From Paramesorhizobium sp049065735 (lineage in GTDB: Bacteria > Pseudomonadota > Alphaproteobacteria > Rhizobiales > Rhizobiaceae), in contig NZ_JBAKHD010000002.1 in the NCBI RefSeq assembly GCF_049065735.1, positions 434,001 to 498,000 on the forward strand: a DNA stretch of 64,000 bases, read 5' to 3'. The first letter of the stretch is position 1, and each line of letters begins with the position of its first letter. The notes under the pieces are model-generated. The model did not search any database. It had not been told where the DNA came from and was given only the letters and a program-made list of their open reading frames with translations. Shown here piece by piece: positions 1 through 7,314 of the stretch. The position numbers were made by a program, and so were the translations under genes.

Positions 1-418
1 CGGCAAAAGCGATGGAAAAGAAAAGAAGCGTGTCGAACACGGAGCCGAAAATGGCACCGGCCCAGGGCGCTTTCCACCATTGCTGCTTGCGCAACCGGTT
101 GAAGACCGTGATGTCCATCAATTGCGCGAACAGAAAGGCGCTCGCCGAGGCGATGGCGATGCGGGGCGTCGCCAGCCAGGCCGACACAACAAGCCCGATC
201 ACGAAACCGGCATAGACCACTCTCCGCGCGGCTTCAGGGCCGTAACGACGGTTGGTCAGGTCGTTGACCAGGAAAGCGATGGGGTAAATGAACGCGCCCC
301 AGGTCAAAATCTCATGCAGCCTGAAATGATTGAACGGATATTGCACGAGAATATTCGATGCGACGACAACGGCGCACATCGACAAGACGGACGGAACAAG
401 CAAGCGGAGGTTCGGCAT
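1..418 (-). CDS. yhhQ: Queuosine precursor transporter (VUT family), 3' end cut by the window
   Basis: Inner-membrane importer of queuine precursors (preQ0/preQ1) used for tRNA wobble modification. About 139 residues are visible from an ATG at 418 and run off the window edge, so the C-terminus is missing. The N-terminal part shows hydrophobic segments typical of the family, the signature FLVNDLTNRRYGPEAARRVV near residues 50-70, and FGSVFDTLLFFSIAF at the edge. The motif V-N-D-L-T-N-R-x-Y-G is characteristic of YhhQ/VUT proteins. It is the gene immediately downstream of rpmB on the same strand, separated by an rpmB terminator. Family assignment is solid; the precise substrate is inferred from the family. 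Confidence 0.88.
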   Translation of the reverse strand, partial: MPNLRLLVPSVLSMCAVVVASNILVQYPFNHFRLHEILTWGAFIYPIAFLVNDLTNRRYGPEAARRVVYAGFVIGLVVSAWLATPRIAIASASAFLFAQLMDITVFNRLRKQQWWKAPWAGAIFGSVFDTLLFFSIAFA

Positions 419-456
419 TTTTTTATCCTGGGTGATGGAACCAGCAGACAAAATAA

Positions 457-478
457 AGAGCCGGCAAAAGCCGGCCCT
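457..478 (-). terminator. Intrinsic terminator of rpmB
   Basis: The minus strand shows a GCCGGC/GCCGGC stem around a TTTT loop, extended by two outer pairs after one mismatch and followed by TTTATTTTG. It lies 22 bases after the rpmB stop codon and before the VUT transporter. Confidence 0.75.
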
Positions 479-500
479 CAATGTTCAGAAATGCGAGAGA

Positions 501-800
501 TTAGGCCGCAGCGGCGGTTTCGGCCAGCTTCTTGGCGATCTGGCGCTTCAGCAGACGGGCGCGCTGCGACAGTTCCTTCTCGTCCGCCTTCGTCAGGAAA
601 GCGTCGAGGCCACCGCGATGCTCGACCGAGCGCAGCGCATGGGCCGAAACGCGCAGGCGGTAGCTTTGGCCGAGGGCTTCGGACATCAGCGTGACATCGC
701 AGAGGTTCGGCAGGAAGCGGCGACGCGTCTTGTTGTTGGCGTGGCTGACATTGTTGCCGTACTGGACCGCTTTACCGGTCAAATCGCAAGCGCGGGACAT
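501..800 (-). CDS. rpmB: 50S ribosomal protein L28
   Basis: Structural protein of the large ribosomal subunit, 99 residues here, which is normal for alphaproteobacterial L28. The start MSRACDLTGK is the usual L28 N-terminus (hence 800 rather than the in-frame Met 15 bases upstream), followed by NNVSHANNKTRRRFLPNL, the conserved basic segment, and an Ala-rich C-terminal tail. No CxxC zinc pair is present, as in zinc-independent L28 forms. A sigma70-like promoter lies at 925-953 and a terminator at 457-478, so it appears monocistronic. The DUF3108 gene diverges from it, an arrangement known from Hyphomicrobiales. Confidence 0.97.
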   Translation of the reverse strand: MSRACDLTGKAVQYGNNVSHANNKTRRRFLPNLCDVTLMSEALGQSYRLRVSAHALRSVEHRGGLDAFLTKADEKELSQRARLLKRQIAKKLAETAAAA

Positions 801-924
801 GGGTCTCACCTTCAAATTCTGTTTTCAGGCTCCCATGTCCGATAACGTCTCGCATGAACGCATAGCGATGCGGGGCTTGCGGGCGCGCATTTTCGGACAG
901 GCGGCCTTCTGGGAAAGTCGCGTT

Positions 925-953
925 TCTATAGTGTGAGGTGCCGCCCGCGTCAA
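925..953 (-). promoter_or_regulatory. Sigma70-type promoter for rpmB
   Basis: On the minus strand TTGACG and TATAGA are separated by exactly 17 bases, about 125 bases upstream of the rpmB start. Both hexamers are near consensus. Assignment to rpmB rests on orientation and distance. Confidence 0.65.
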
Positions 954-1030
954 GCTCAATCGGAAAGTAAGGATTGCAAGCCGCGCAGCGGTGCTTATCT
1001 TACTGAAACAACGATGCGAGTTGAGGAAAA

Positions 1031-1834
1031 ATGGCGGCTTTTAACAGGATTTTGCGCCCTTTGGGCGCCGGGGTGGCGGTTTGCGGCCTTTGTTTCGGAT
1101 TTGCCGCGGGTCCGGCCGTCGCGGCGGACACCTATCGGACGGATTACGAAATCTCGATTTTCGGCTTGAGCATCGCGCGTTCCGGCTTCGAAACCAAGGT
1201 CAATAATGGCGCCTATGATCTCTCGGGGACGCTTGCGAGTTCGGGGATCGCGCGCGTTTTCGATGAGGTCGACGGAACGATCCATGTCACCGGCAGCGCT
1301 TCGGCTGAGGGCATCGTGCCTTCCTCCTATGAGGTGAAATACCGGATGTCGAAGAAGAACAAGCGCACGGCCATCGCCTTTTCGGGCGGCTCGGTCACTT
1401 CGGTGGAGAACACGCCGCCCGTCAAGAAACGCCAGCCCTGGGTCGAAACCGGGCCGAATGATCTGAAAGCGGTTGACGATCCCCTGAGCGGGCTGATGAT
1501 CGAGGCGGCGAGCCCGCAGCAGGTTTGCGGGCGCACATTGCATATTTTCGACGGGCAGACCCGCGCCGATCTGCAATTGACCTATAGCGGGACGAAGCCC
1601 TTTTCCACCAAGGGATTCAAAGGCGAGGCGGTGACCTGCTCGGTCCGGTTCATTCCGATCTCGGGCTATCAGAAGGGCAAGAAGGCCATCGACTATCTGA
1701 GAAATAAAAGCCGGATCAGCATCGCCTTTGCTTCGCTCGGCAATTCCGGTATCTATGCGCCGGTCGCGGCAAGCGTGGGGACGCTGATCGGGACGGTTTC
1801 GGTCTATGCGACGCGGTTTGAGAAAATAAACTAA
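1031..1834 (+). CDS. DUF3108 domain periplasmic protein
   Basis: A 267-residue exported protein of the DUF3108 family, whose function is not established. It has a cleavable signal peptide (residues 1-32, hydrophobic GAGVAVCGLCFGFAAGPAV ending AVAA before DTYRTDYEIS), then a beta-rich domain beginning with the typical Y-x-x-x-Y-x-I-S pattern. Only two cysteines remain after the signal (in QQVCGRTLHIF and VTCSVRF), which could pair. It diverges from rpmB, the position this family occupies in many Hyphomicrobiales genomes. It is followed 28 bases later by an EamA transporter gene on the same strand, so the two may share a transcript. An envelope role is inference from location only. Confidence 0.85.
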   Translation: MAAFNRILRPLGAGVAVCGLCFGFAAGPAVAADTYRTDYEISIFGLSIARSGFETKVNNGAYDLSGTLASSGIARVFDEVDGTIHVTGSASAEGIVPSSYEVKYRMSKKNKRTAIAFSGGSVTSVENTPPVKKRQPWVETGPNDLKAVDDPLSGLMIEAASPQQVCGRTLHIFDGQTRADLQLTYSGTKPFSTKGFKGEAVTCSVRFIPISGYQKGKKAIDYLRNKSRISIAFASLGNSGIYAPVAASVGTLIGTVSVYATRFEKIN

Positions 1835-1862
1835 GCCGCGGGCTTTCGTCGGGAGGGGACAA

Positions 1863-2753
1863 ATGGTCAGGCTGGCAACGCTTATCGGCTTTTCGGCCGT
1901 CGTTATGTGGGCGCTGCTGGCGCTGCTTACCGCTGCCTCGGGCACGGTGCCGCCATTCCAGCTGACCGCCATGACCTTCGCCATCGGGGCGAGCCTCGGC
2001 CTTGTTTCCTGGATCTGGCGGCCCGGTGCGATGCGGCATCTGAGACAGCCGGTCGCGGTCTGGTCTCTCGGGATTATCGGCCTTTTCGGCTATCATTTCC
2101 TTTATTTCACGGCGCTGCGTCACGCTCCGGCGGTGGAAGCAAGCCTTATCGCCTATCTCTGGCCGCTGCTGATCGTGGTCGGCTCGGCGCTGATGCCGGG
2201 CGAAAAGCTGAGATGGTATCATGTGGCCGGGACGCTGCTCGGCCTTGCCGGAACGGCGCTGATCGTCACCAAGGGCGGCGGGGTCGGCTTCGAGGCGAAA
2301 TATCTCTTCGGCTATGCCATGGCCGGGCTATGCGCACTCACCTGGTCCGCCTATTCGCTGCTGTCGCGCCGCTTCGCCGCCGTGCCGACCGATGCGGTGA
2401 CGGGATTTTGCATCGTCACGGCCATCCTTTCGCTGCTTTGTCATCTGGCCCTGGAACAGACCGTCTGGCCGGAAACGGCAGGGCAATGGCTCGCCATTTT
2501 GGGCCTGGGGCTCTTGCCTGTCGGTGCGGCCTTCTATGCGTGGGATTTCGGCGTCAAGCGCGGCAATATCCAGGTGCTGGGTGCGGCGAGCTATGCGGCG
2601 CCGCTGCTTTCGACGTTGGTGCTCATCATTGTGGGGTCGGCGGAGCCGAGCTTGCGCATCTTCGCCGCCTGCCTTCTCATCACTTGCGGCGCGGCTTTGG
2701 CGGCCAAGGATATGATCCTGTCACGCCGCAAAGAGCCGGTTCCGGCGGAGTAA
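1863..2753 (+). CDS. DMT/EamA family exporter (YddG-like)
   Basis: A 296-residue inner-membrane transporter with about ten hydrophobic segments in two EamA repeats. The N-terminal repeat begins LATLIGFSAVVMWALLALLT and the second repeat begins near FGYAMAGLCALTWSAYSLL (about residue 160). Members of this branch, such as YddG, export aromatic or other amino acids, but substrate cannot be read from sequence. The start at 1863 follows GGGAGGGG, a strong ribosome-binding site, 28 bases after the DUF3108 stop. A short basic C-terminal tail faces the cytoplasm. It ends 11 bases before the convergent MerR gene. Confidence 0.85.
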   Translation: MVRLATLIGFSAVVMWALLALLTAASGTVPPFQLTAMTFAIGASLGLVSWIWRPGAMRHLRQPVAVWSLGIIGLFGYHFLYFTALRHAPAVEASLIAYLWPLLIVVGSALMPGEKLRWYHVAGTLLGLAGTALIVTKGGGVGFEAKYLFGYAMAGLCALTWSAYSLLSRRFAAVPTDAVTGFCIVTAILSLLCHLALEQTVWPETAGQWLAILGLGLLPVGAAFYAWDFGVKRGNIQVLGAASYAAPLLSTLVLIIVGSAEPSLRIFAACLLITCGAALAAKDMILSRRKEPVPAE

Positions 2754-2763
2754 ACCGCTCTGT

Positions 2764-3189
2764 TTAATGAGTCCGGTGCAGGCATTCCTCATGATGGCCC
2801 AGCACCTCGATCACCCGGCACTGGTCGATCCGGCCATGGGCGGTGCATTCCAGCATACGCAGCAGTTCCGTTTTGAGCGACTGGAGTTTACGGATGCGCA
2901 TTTCCACATCCTCGAGGCGGGCGCGGGCGATGGCATCGGCAGCTTCGCAGGACTGATCCGGATTGTCCTGCAGATCGAGCAGGGTGCGGATGGCTTCGAT
3001 CTCGAAGCCCAGATCCCGCGCGTGGCGGATGAATACCAGCCGCTCGATATCACGCTTGTCGTAAAGGCGGCGGTTGCCTTCGGTGCGCGGCGGGGCGGGC
3101 AGGAGGCCGATCTGCTCATAATAGCGGATGGTCGGCACCTTCACGCCGCTCGCTTTCGATGCCTCGCCTATGGGAACGTCAGCCAGCAT
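2764..3189 (-). CDS. MerR family metal-responsive regulator (ZntR/CadR-like)
   Basis: A 141-residue MerR regulator that most likely senses Zn, Cd or Pb and controls the divergent P-type ATPase. The winged-helix DNA-binding part is at residues 5-75 (VPTIRYYEQIGLL, then RLYDKRDIERLVFIRHARDLGF), and a long dimerisation helix follows. Candidate metal ligands are Cys81, Cys115, Cys124, Cys136 and the surrounding His (HHEECLH). Cys81 and Cys115 fit the ZntR/CadR positions, whereas CueR lacks the first. The intergenic palindrome at 3202-3220 lies in a 19-base promoter spacer, the hallmark of MerR activation by DNA untwisting. Which metal is sensed is inference from the partner gene. Confidence 0.9.
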   Translation of the reverse strand: MLADVPIGEASKASGVKVPTIRYYEQIGLLPAPPRTEGNRRLYDKRDIERLVFIRHARDLGFEIEAIRTLLDLQDNPDQSCEAADAIARARLEDVEMRIRKLQSLKTELLRMLECTAHGRIDQCRVIEVLGHHEECLHRTH

Positions 3190-3201
3190 TTTTCCTGTTG
3201 C

Positions 3202-3220
3202 TCCTCTAGTCGCTAGAGGA
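3202..3220. promoter_or_regulatory. MerR-type operator inside the ATPase promoter
   Basis: Perfect 8-base arms, TCCTCTAG tcg CTAGAGGA, lie between a TTGCTC -35 element (3198-3203) and a weak TAGGCC -10 element (3223-3228), a 19-base spacer. Long-spacer promoters with a central dyad are the known mode of MerR-family control. It sits between the divergent regulator and ATPase genes, so one dyad probably serves both. Confidence 0.8.
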
Positions 3221-3257
3221 TGTAGGCCTTGTTGGTGACAATGCCAAGAGGGCCAAA

Positions 3258-5567
3258 ATGATGAACCAGATTCGCATTCAGCCGCATGACCACAGTGAAC
3301 ATGGCTCTTGCTGCGGAGCGGACGGCCATGACCATGCCAAGCCGCATCATAATCACGCGCGCGACAACGCCGGCGCTCCGAAAGACCATGATTCGTGCTG
3401 CGGGGGCTCCCATGACCATCACCACGACCATGATCATGGCGAGGAGAGGGAAATCGCAGCGACGGCGCACAGTTTCCGGTTCACGGTTGAGGGCATGGAC
3501 TGCGCCTCGTGCGCGGCCAAAATCGATACGGCGGTACGGCGGATATCGGGTATCAAGGATGTCTCGGTTTCGGTCACCCATGGCCGGATGACGGTCAATC
3601 ACGACGGCACGGCAAAAGCCGAGGAAATTGCCGGCAAGGTCACCGAGCTTGGCTATAGGACCTCCCTTCACACTCCTGGGACAGCGGAGAAGCCGGTGAA
3701 AAAGGGCGCGACACCTCCGTGGTGGCGTAGCCAAAAGGGGGTGATGCTGTTCGCTTCGGGTGCTTCGCTCCTTGCCGCTTACGGTCTCAGCCATTTCTAT
3801 CCCGCCCTCGAACTCTGGCTCTTCACGGCGGCGATGATCGTCAGCCTCGTGCCGATTGCCCGTCGCGCCGTCATGGCTGCGATCAACGGCACGCCGTTTT
3901 CCATCGAGATGTTGATGACCATCGCGGCCATCGGCGCCCTGTTCATCGGCGCGACCGAGGAGGCGGCGATGGTGGTCTTCCTGTTCCTCCTGGGCGAATT
4001 GCTGGAAGGCGTGGCGGCGGGGAGGGCGCGCGCCAGCATCCAGTCGCTGACCGCGCTGGTGCCGAAGACGGCTTTTCTTGAGCGCAATGGATCGACGAGG
4101 GAGATCCCGGCGGAGGATTTGCAGGTCGGCGATATTATTGCCGTGCGGCCCGGCGACCGGGTGCCCGCCGATGGCGAAGTCCTCTCCGGGATGAGCGCCA
4201 TCGACGAAGCGCCGGTGACTGGCGAGAGCACGCCTGTGGCCAAGGAGGCGGGCGACAAGGTTTTCGCCGGCACCATCAACGGCGATGGCGTGCTGCGCGT
4301 CCAGGTGACCGCCGCGGCAAGCGACAACACCATCGCGCGTGTGGTGCGGCTGGTGGAGGACGCGCAGGACGCCAAGGCGCCGACCGAGCGCTTCATCAAC
4401 CGCTTTTCCCTCTATTATACGCCTCTTGTGGTCGTGGTGGCGGCGCTGGTCGCGAGCCTTCCACCGCTCGTCATGGGCGCGAGCTGGAACGAATGGATCT
4501 ATAAGGGCTTGGCCATCCTGCTGATCGGCTGCCCCTGCGCGCTGGTCATTTCCACTCCCGCGGCGATTGCGGCGGCGCTTTCTTCAGGCGCGCGGCGCGG
4601 CCTCTTGATGAAAGGCGGCGCGGTGCTGGAAACCATCGGCAAGATCAATGCCGCCTGCTTCGACAAGACCGGCACGCTCAGTGAGGGCAAGCCTCGGGTG
4701 ACGGATGTGCTGACCGCCGCCAATAGCGAGGCGGAGGTGCTGCGCTACGCCGCCTCGCTCGGTGCGGGCTCCAGCCATCCGCTCTCGGTGGCGATCGTCG
4801 CGGCGGCGGAGGCGCGCGGATTGGAGCGCATGTCCGTCACGGATAACAAGGCGCATGGCGGCAAGGGCGTGTCGGGCTGGGCTGGCGCGGTGGAGCTGTT
4901 TCTCGGCTCGCCGCAGGCGGTGGCTGAGATGGCGGCGCTCCCCAACGATCTCGCCCGCCGCATTGCGGCCTACAATGACGAGGGTAAGACCGTCTCGGTG
5001 CTCGTCGCCGATGGCCGTATTGCCGGAGCCATCGCAATGCGGGACGAGCCGCGCGCCGATGCTGCGGCGGCCCTGAAGCGGCTGAAAGAGGCTGATATCC
5101 GCACGGTGATGCTGACCGGCGATAACAGGCGCACGGCGGAGGCCATCGGGCGAGAACTCGATATCGAAGCGCGGGCTGAGCTGCTGCCCGAAGACAAGCA
5201 GCGGATCGTCGGCGAATTGCGCCGCGAGGGTCTTGTTGTCGCCAAGGTCGGCGACGGCATCAATGACGCGCCCGCGCTCGCCGCTGCTGACATCGGCATC
5301 GCCATGGGCGGCGGCACGGATGTGGCGTTGGAGACGGCGGATGCGGCTGTCTTGCACGGGCGGGTGAGCGATGTGGCCGAAATGGTCGATCTCTCCAAGC
5401 GCACCATGCGCAATATTCACCAGAATATCACCATTGCGCTGGGCCTGAAGGTGGTGTTCTTCGGCACGACGATCATCGGAATCACCGGGCTCTGGCCGGC
5501 GATCCTTGCCGATACCGGCGCGACGGTGCTGGTGACGATGAATGCGCTGCGGCTGCTGCGGAAGTGA
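3258..5567 (+). CDS. zntA: Zinc/cadmium/lead-transporting P1B-type ATPase
   Basis: A 769-residue inner-membrane efflux ATPase that removes Zn(II), Cd(II) or Pb(II) from the cytoplasm. The first 60 residues are an exposed His/Cys-rich tail (HDHSEHGSCCG, HDSCCGGSHDHHHDHDH). A heavy-metal-associated domain follows with GMDCASC (Cys82, Cys85). Membrane segments surround the transmembrane CPC motif (residues 425-427), the phosphorylation site DKTGT has its Asp near residue 469, SSHPLS supplies the HP motif, and GDGINDAP closes the hinge. CPC with an N-terminal metal domain and His tail fits the P1B-2 (ZntA/CadA) class. It is transcribed divergently from its MerR regulator and ends at a 17-base-pair hairpin. 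The gene name is by family match, not by experiment. Confidence 0.93.
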   Translation: MMNQIRIQPHDHSEHGSCCGADGHDHAKPHHNHARDNAGAPKDHDSCCGGSHDHHHDHDHGEEREIAATAHSFRFTVEGMDCASCAAKIDTAVRRISGIKDVSVSVTHGRMTVNHDGTAKAEEIAGKVTELGYRTSLHTPGTAEKPVKKGATPPWWRSQKGVMLFASGASLLAAYGLSHFYPALELWLFTAAMIVSLVPIARRAVMAAINGTPFSIEMLMTIAAIGALFIGATEEAAMVVFLFLLGELLEGVAAGRARASIQSLTALVPKTAFLERNGSTREIPAEDLQVGDIIAVRPGDRVPADGEVLSGMSAIDEAPVTGESTPVAKEAGDKVFAGTINGDGVLRVQVTAAASDNTIARVVRLVEDAQDAKAPTERFINRFSLYYTPLVVVVAALVASLPPLVMGASWNEWIYKGLAILLIGCPCALVISTPAAIAAALSSGARRGLLMKGGAVLETIGKINAACFDKTGTLSEGKPRVTDVLTAANSEAEVLRYAASLGAGSSHPLSVAIVAAAEARGLERMSVTDNKAHGGKGVSGWAGAVELFLGSPQAVAEMAALPNDLARRIAAYNDEGKTVSVLVADGRIAGAIAMRDEPRADAAAALKRLKEADIRTVMLTGDNRRTAEAIGRELDIEARAELLPEDKQRIVGELRREGLVVAKVGDGINDAPALAAADIGIAMGGGTDVALETADAAVLHGRVSDVAEMVDLSKRTMRNIHQNITIALGLKVVFFGTTIIGITGLWPAILADTGATVLVTMNALRLLRK

Positions 5568-5579
5568 GTGGTGAAATAA

Positions 5580-5621
5580 TGAATGGTGAATAGGGGCGCT
5601 TCGTCCTCTATTCACCATTCA
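5580..5621. terminator. Long hairpin between convergent genes
   Basis: TGAATGGTGAATAGGGG pairs with CCTCTATTCACCATTCA (one G-T pair) around a short loop, 17 base pairs. It fills the gap between the ATPase stop and the stop of the convergent secreted-protein gene, so it probably terminates or stabilises both transcripts. There is no clear T-run on either side. Confidence 0.55.
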
Positions 5622-6071
5622 CTATTCACCAATAAGCTGCTGTATCCGCGCCTTGTATTGCTTCGCAAAGGCGAGGTGTTGAGGGTTGACGTCGCGCAGT
5701 TCATCGATCAGTTGCGGCTCATTTTCCGCTTCGGCGGCGGCGAGGCTGTCCATCAGTGCGAAATAGCCGACGATGTAATCGCGCGCTTTAACCCCATGCT
5801 TCGAGAGCACCGCCATCACATCGGGCCTTTTCTCGACACCTGCGGTGAGCGAATCGAGCGTTATGGGTCCTGTGGGCGCTTCTTCGTCCTGCGCTGCCAG
5901 ATTGAGCGTCTGCAGTTCCGCCTGCACGGCTTCCATCCGGGTCAGGAAATCATCGGTGAGATGAAAGGCGTTTACCTCCTTCTGCGTCGCCAGCGAGGCC
6001 TGCGCTGCGGCAGGCGCAGCCATCAGGGGAGCGAGGACGAAGCTCAGGAGCAGCAGGCGCAGCACGGTCAT
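5622..6071 (-). CDS. Small secreted protein of unknown function
   Basis: A 149-residue protein I cannot assign to a family. It begins with a convincing signal peptide (LRLLLLSFVLAPLMAAPAAAQA, cleavage near residue 24). The mature part is acidic, about 125 residues, predicted helical, without cysteine, and ends QYKARIQQLIGE. Its ATG overlaps the metA stop codon in the ATGA arrangement (6068-6071), so it is translationally coupled to metA and should share the SAM-II-controlled transcript. Whether it has any role in methionine metabolism is unknown; a periplasmic location is inferred from the signal peptide. Confidence 0.75.
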   Translation of the reverse strand: MTVLRLLLLSFVLAPLMAAPAAAQASLATQKEVNAFHLTDDFLTRMEAVQAELQTLNLAAQDEEAPTGPITLDSLTAGVEKRPDVMAVLSKHGVKARDYIVGYFALMDSLAAAEAENEPQLIDELRDVNPQHLAFAKQYKARIQQLIGE

Positions 6072-6991
6072 CGATTGGTTCCGATCTTTGCCAAGTCATA
6101 TTCGGTGGTCTGGTAGACCTGGTTGATCCAATTGCCGAAGAGAAGATGCGCATGGGAGCGCCAGCGATTGAGCGGGGGATGCAGGGGGTTGTCGCCGGGA
6201 AAATACCCGTGCGGCAGTTCAACCGGCACGCCGGCGGCGACATCGCGATCATACTCCTCCTTAAGTGAGGTGGAGTCGTATTCGATATGATTGAACATAT
6301 AGAGCCGGTTGCCGGTGGGTTCGGTTATCAGGCAGGGGCCGGTCTCGTCCGATTCTATCAGCACATCGAGGCCCGATCCGAGCGGAATGTCTCCGGCGCG
6401 CACTTCGGTCCAGCGGGAGACAGGGATGGAGAAATCATCGGAAAACCCGGCGAGATAGGGGGAGGCGGGCGCATTGTTACGGTGCCGGAACACGCCGAAG
6501 GCCTTCCTCTCCAGCGTGTATTTCGGCAGGCGATGGAAATGCCAGGCGGCAGCCATCGCGCCCCAGCAGATGAAGAAGGCGGAATGGGTATTGGTTGTCG
6601 TCCAGTCGAAAATGCGTGTGAGTTCATCCCAATAAGCGACGTCCTCGAAGGGGAGAAGCTCGATAGGTGCGCCGGTGACGATGAAGCCGTCGAATTTGCG
6701 GTCCGCGATCTCCTCCCAGGTCTGGTAGAAGGCGATGAGATGTTCTTCCGGCGTGTTCTTGGCTTTGTGATTGCCGATGCGCACCAGCGTCAACTCCACC
6801 TGCAGCGGTGAAGCGCCGATCAGCCGTGCAAACTGCGTTTCCGCACGGATCTTATTCGGCATGAGATTCAAGAGCCCGATCTGCAGGGGGCGGATGTCCT
6901 GGCGCAGCGCGGTGCGCTCGTCCATTACGGCAACACCCTCGCGCACCAGCACTTCGCGGGCGGGAAGCTCATTGGGTATCTTGATCGGCAT
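6068..6991 (-). CDS. metA: Homoserine O-acyltransferase, probably acetyl-CoA specific
   Basis: First committed enzyme of methionine synthesis: acylates homoserine in the cytoplasm. The 307-residue protein starts MPIKIPNELP, the family N-terminus, preceded by GGAG; an in-frame Met 11 codons upstream lies between terminator and ribosome-binding site and is rejected. The catalytic Cys142 (FFICWGAMAAAW) and the His235/Glu237 pair (FNHIEY) are present in the canonical numbering. Residue 111 is Glu (TGAPIELLPFEDVAYW) where the E. coli enzyme has Gly; published structure-function work links Glu111 to acetyl-CoA use, so homoserine O-acetyltransferase activity is predicted despite the MetA fold. A SAM-II aptamer and an intrinsic terminator precede the gene, and a small secreted protein is coupled downstream. 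Confidence 0.95.
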   Translation of the reverse strand: MPIKIPNELPAREVLVREGVAVMDERTALRQDIRPLQIGLLNLMPNKIRAETQFARLIGASPLQVELTLVRIGNHKAKNTPEEHLIAFYQTWEEIADRKFDGFIVTGAPIELLPFEDVAYWDELTRIFDWTTTNTHSAFFICWGAMAAAWHFHRLPKYTLERKAFGVFRHRNNAPASPYLAGFSDDFSIPVSRWTEVRAGDIPLGSGLDVLIESDETGPCLITEPTGNRLYMFNHIEYDSTSLKEEYDRDVAAGVPVELPHGYFPGDNPLHPPLNRWRSHAHLLFGNWINQVYQTTEYDLAKIGTNR

Positions 6992-7005
6992 CACATTACT
7001 CCAAA

Positions 7006-7039
7006 CAAAAAGACCGGCGGGCATAAGCGCCGGCCGGTC
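7006..7039 (-). terminator. Intrinsic terminator between SAM-II aptamer and metA
   Basis: On the minus strand GACCGGC pairs with GCCGGTC, with an inner GGC/GCC helix, and is followed by TTTTTG. It sits after the riboswitch and about 15 bases before the metA start, the position of an expression platform acting by transcription attenuation. Confidence 0.75.
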
Positions 7040-7057
7040 CCCAATGGATTCATGTAT

Positions 7058-7121
7058 CCATCGGCCACTTTAGCAAGTTGTTTAACGTGGCTGCAAGCCG
7101 GCCGGCCAAATCACCACAAAT
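7058..7121 (-). promoter_or_regulatory. SAM-II riboswitch upstream of metA
   Basis: The minus strand reads GGTGATTTGGCCG, then CGGCTTGCAGCCACG, TTAAACAA and GCTAAAG in order and spacing. These are the conserved blocks of the alphaproteobacterial SAM-II (metA-type) aptamer: the first helix with its U/A-rich loop, and the downstream GCTAAA that completes the pseudoknot. It lies about 70 bases upstream of the metA start. S-adenosylmethionine binding should lower metA expression. Identified by eye from the conserved blocks; a covariance-model scan would settle it. Confidence 0.88.
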
Positions 7122-7131
7122 TCCGCTAGCG

Positions 7132-7173
7132 GCATGATTTTACCCGGACGCGTGCGACGTCCCGGAATCATGC
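7132..7173. repeat. Dispersed palindromic element (GCATGATT...AATCATGC)
   Basis: Outer arms GCATGATT/AATCATGC and inner CCGG/CCGG form an imperfect inverted repeat of 42 bases in the metA-hisC intergenic region. It resembles short palindromes scattered through Hyphomicrobiales genomes and is related to, but distinct from, the neighbouring element at 7229-7270. Confidence 0.6.
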
Positions 7174-7228
7174 TAAGAGCGCTTTTTACGCTCCCTGCCC
7201 CTTTGCGTCAATGGAAGCGATGGGCTAA

Positions 7229-7270
7229 AGCATGATCCGAAAAGTTGCAGGCTTTTCGAATAAGATTATG
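7229..7270. repeat. Dispersed repeat family A, copy 1
   Basis: GCATGATC followed by GAAAAG-TTGCAGG-CTTTTC and ending ATTATG. Related copies stand at 24073-24115, 30557-30599 and 47199-47241, all intergenic. This copy lies just before hisC, so it could affect the 5' leader of that gene. Confidence 0.7.
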
Positions 7271-7314
7271 TGCCGAATAAAAATTGTGGCGCGCTATTTT
7301 TCAGGATCGTTCAC

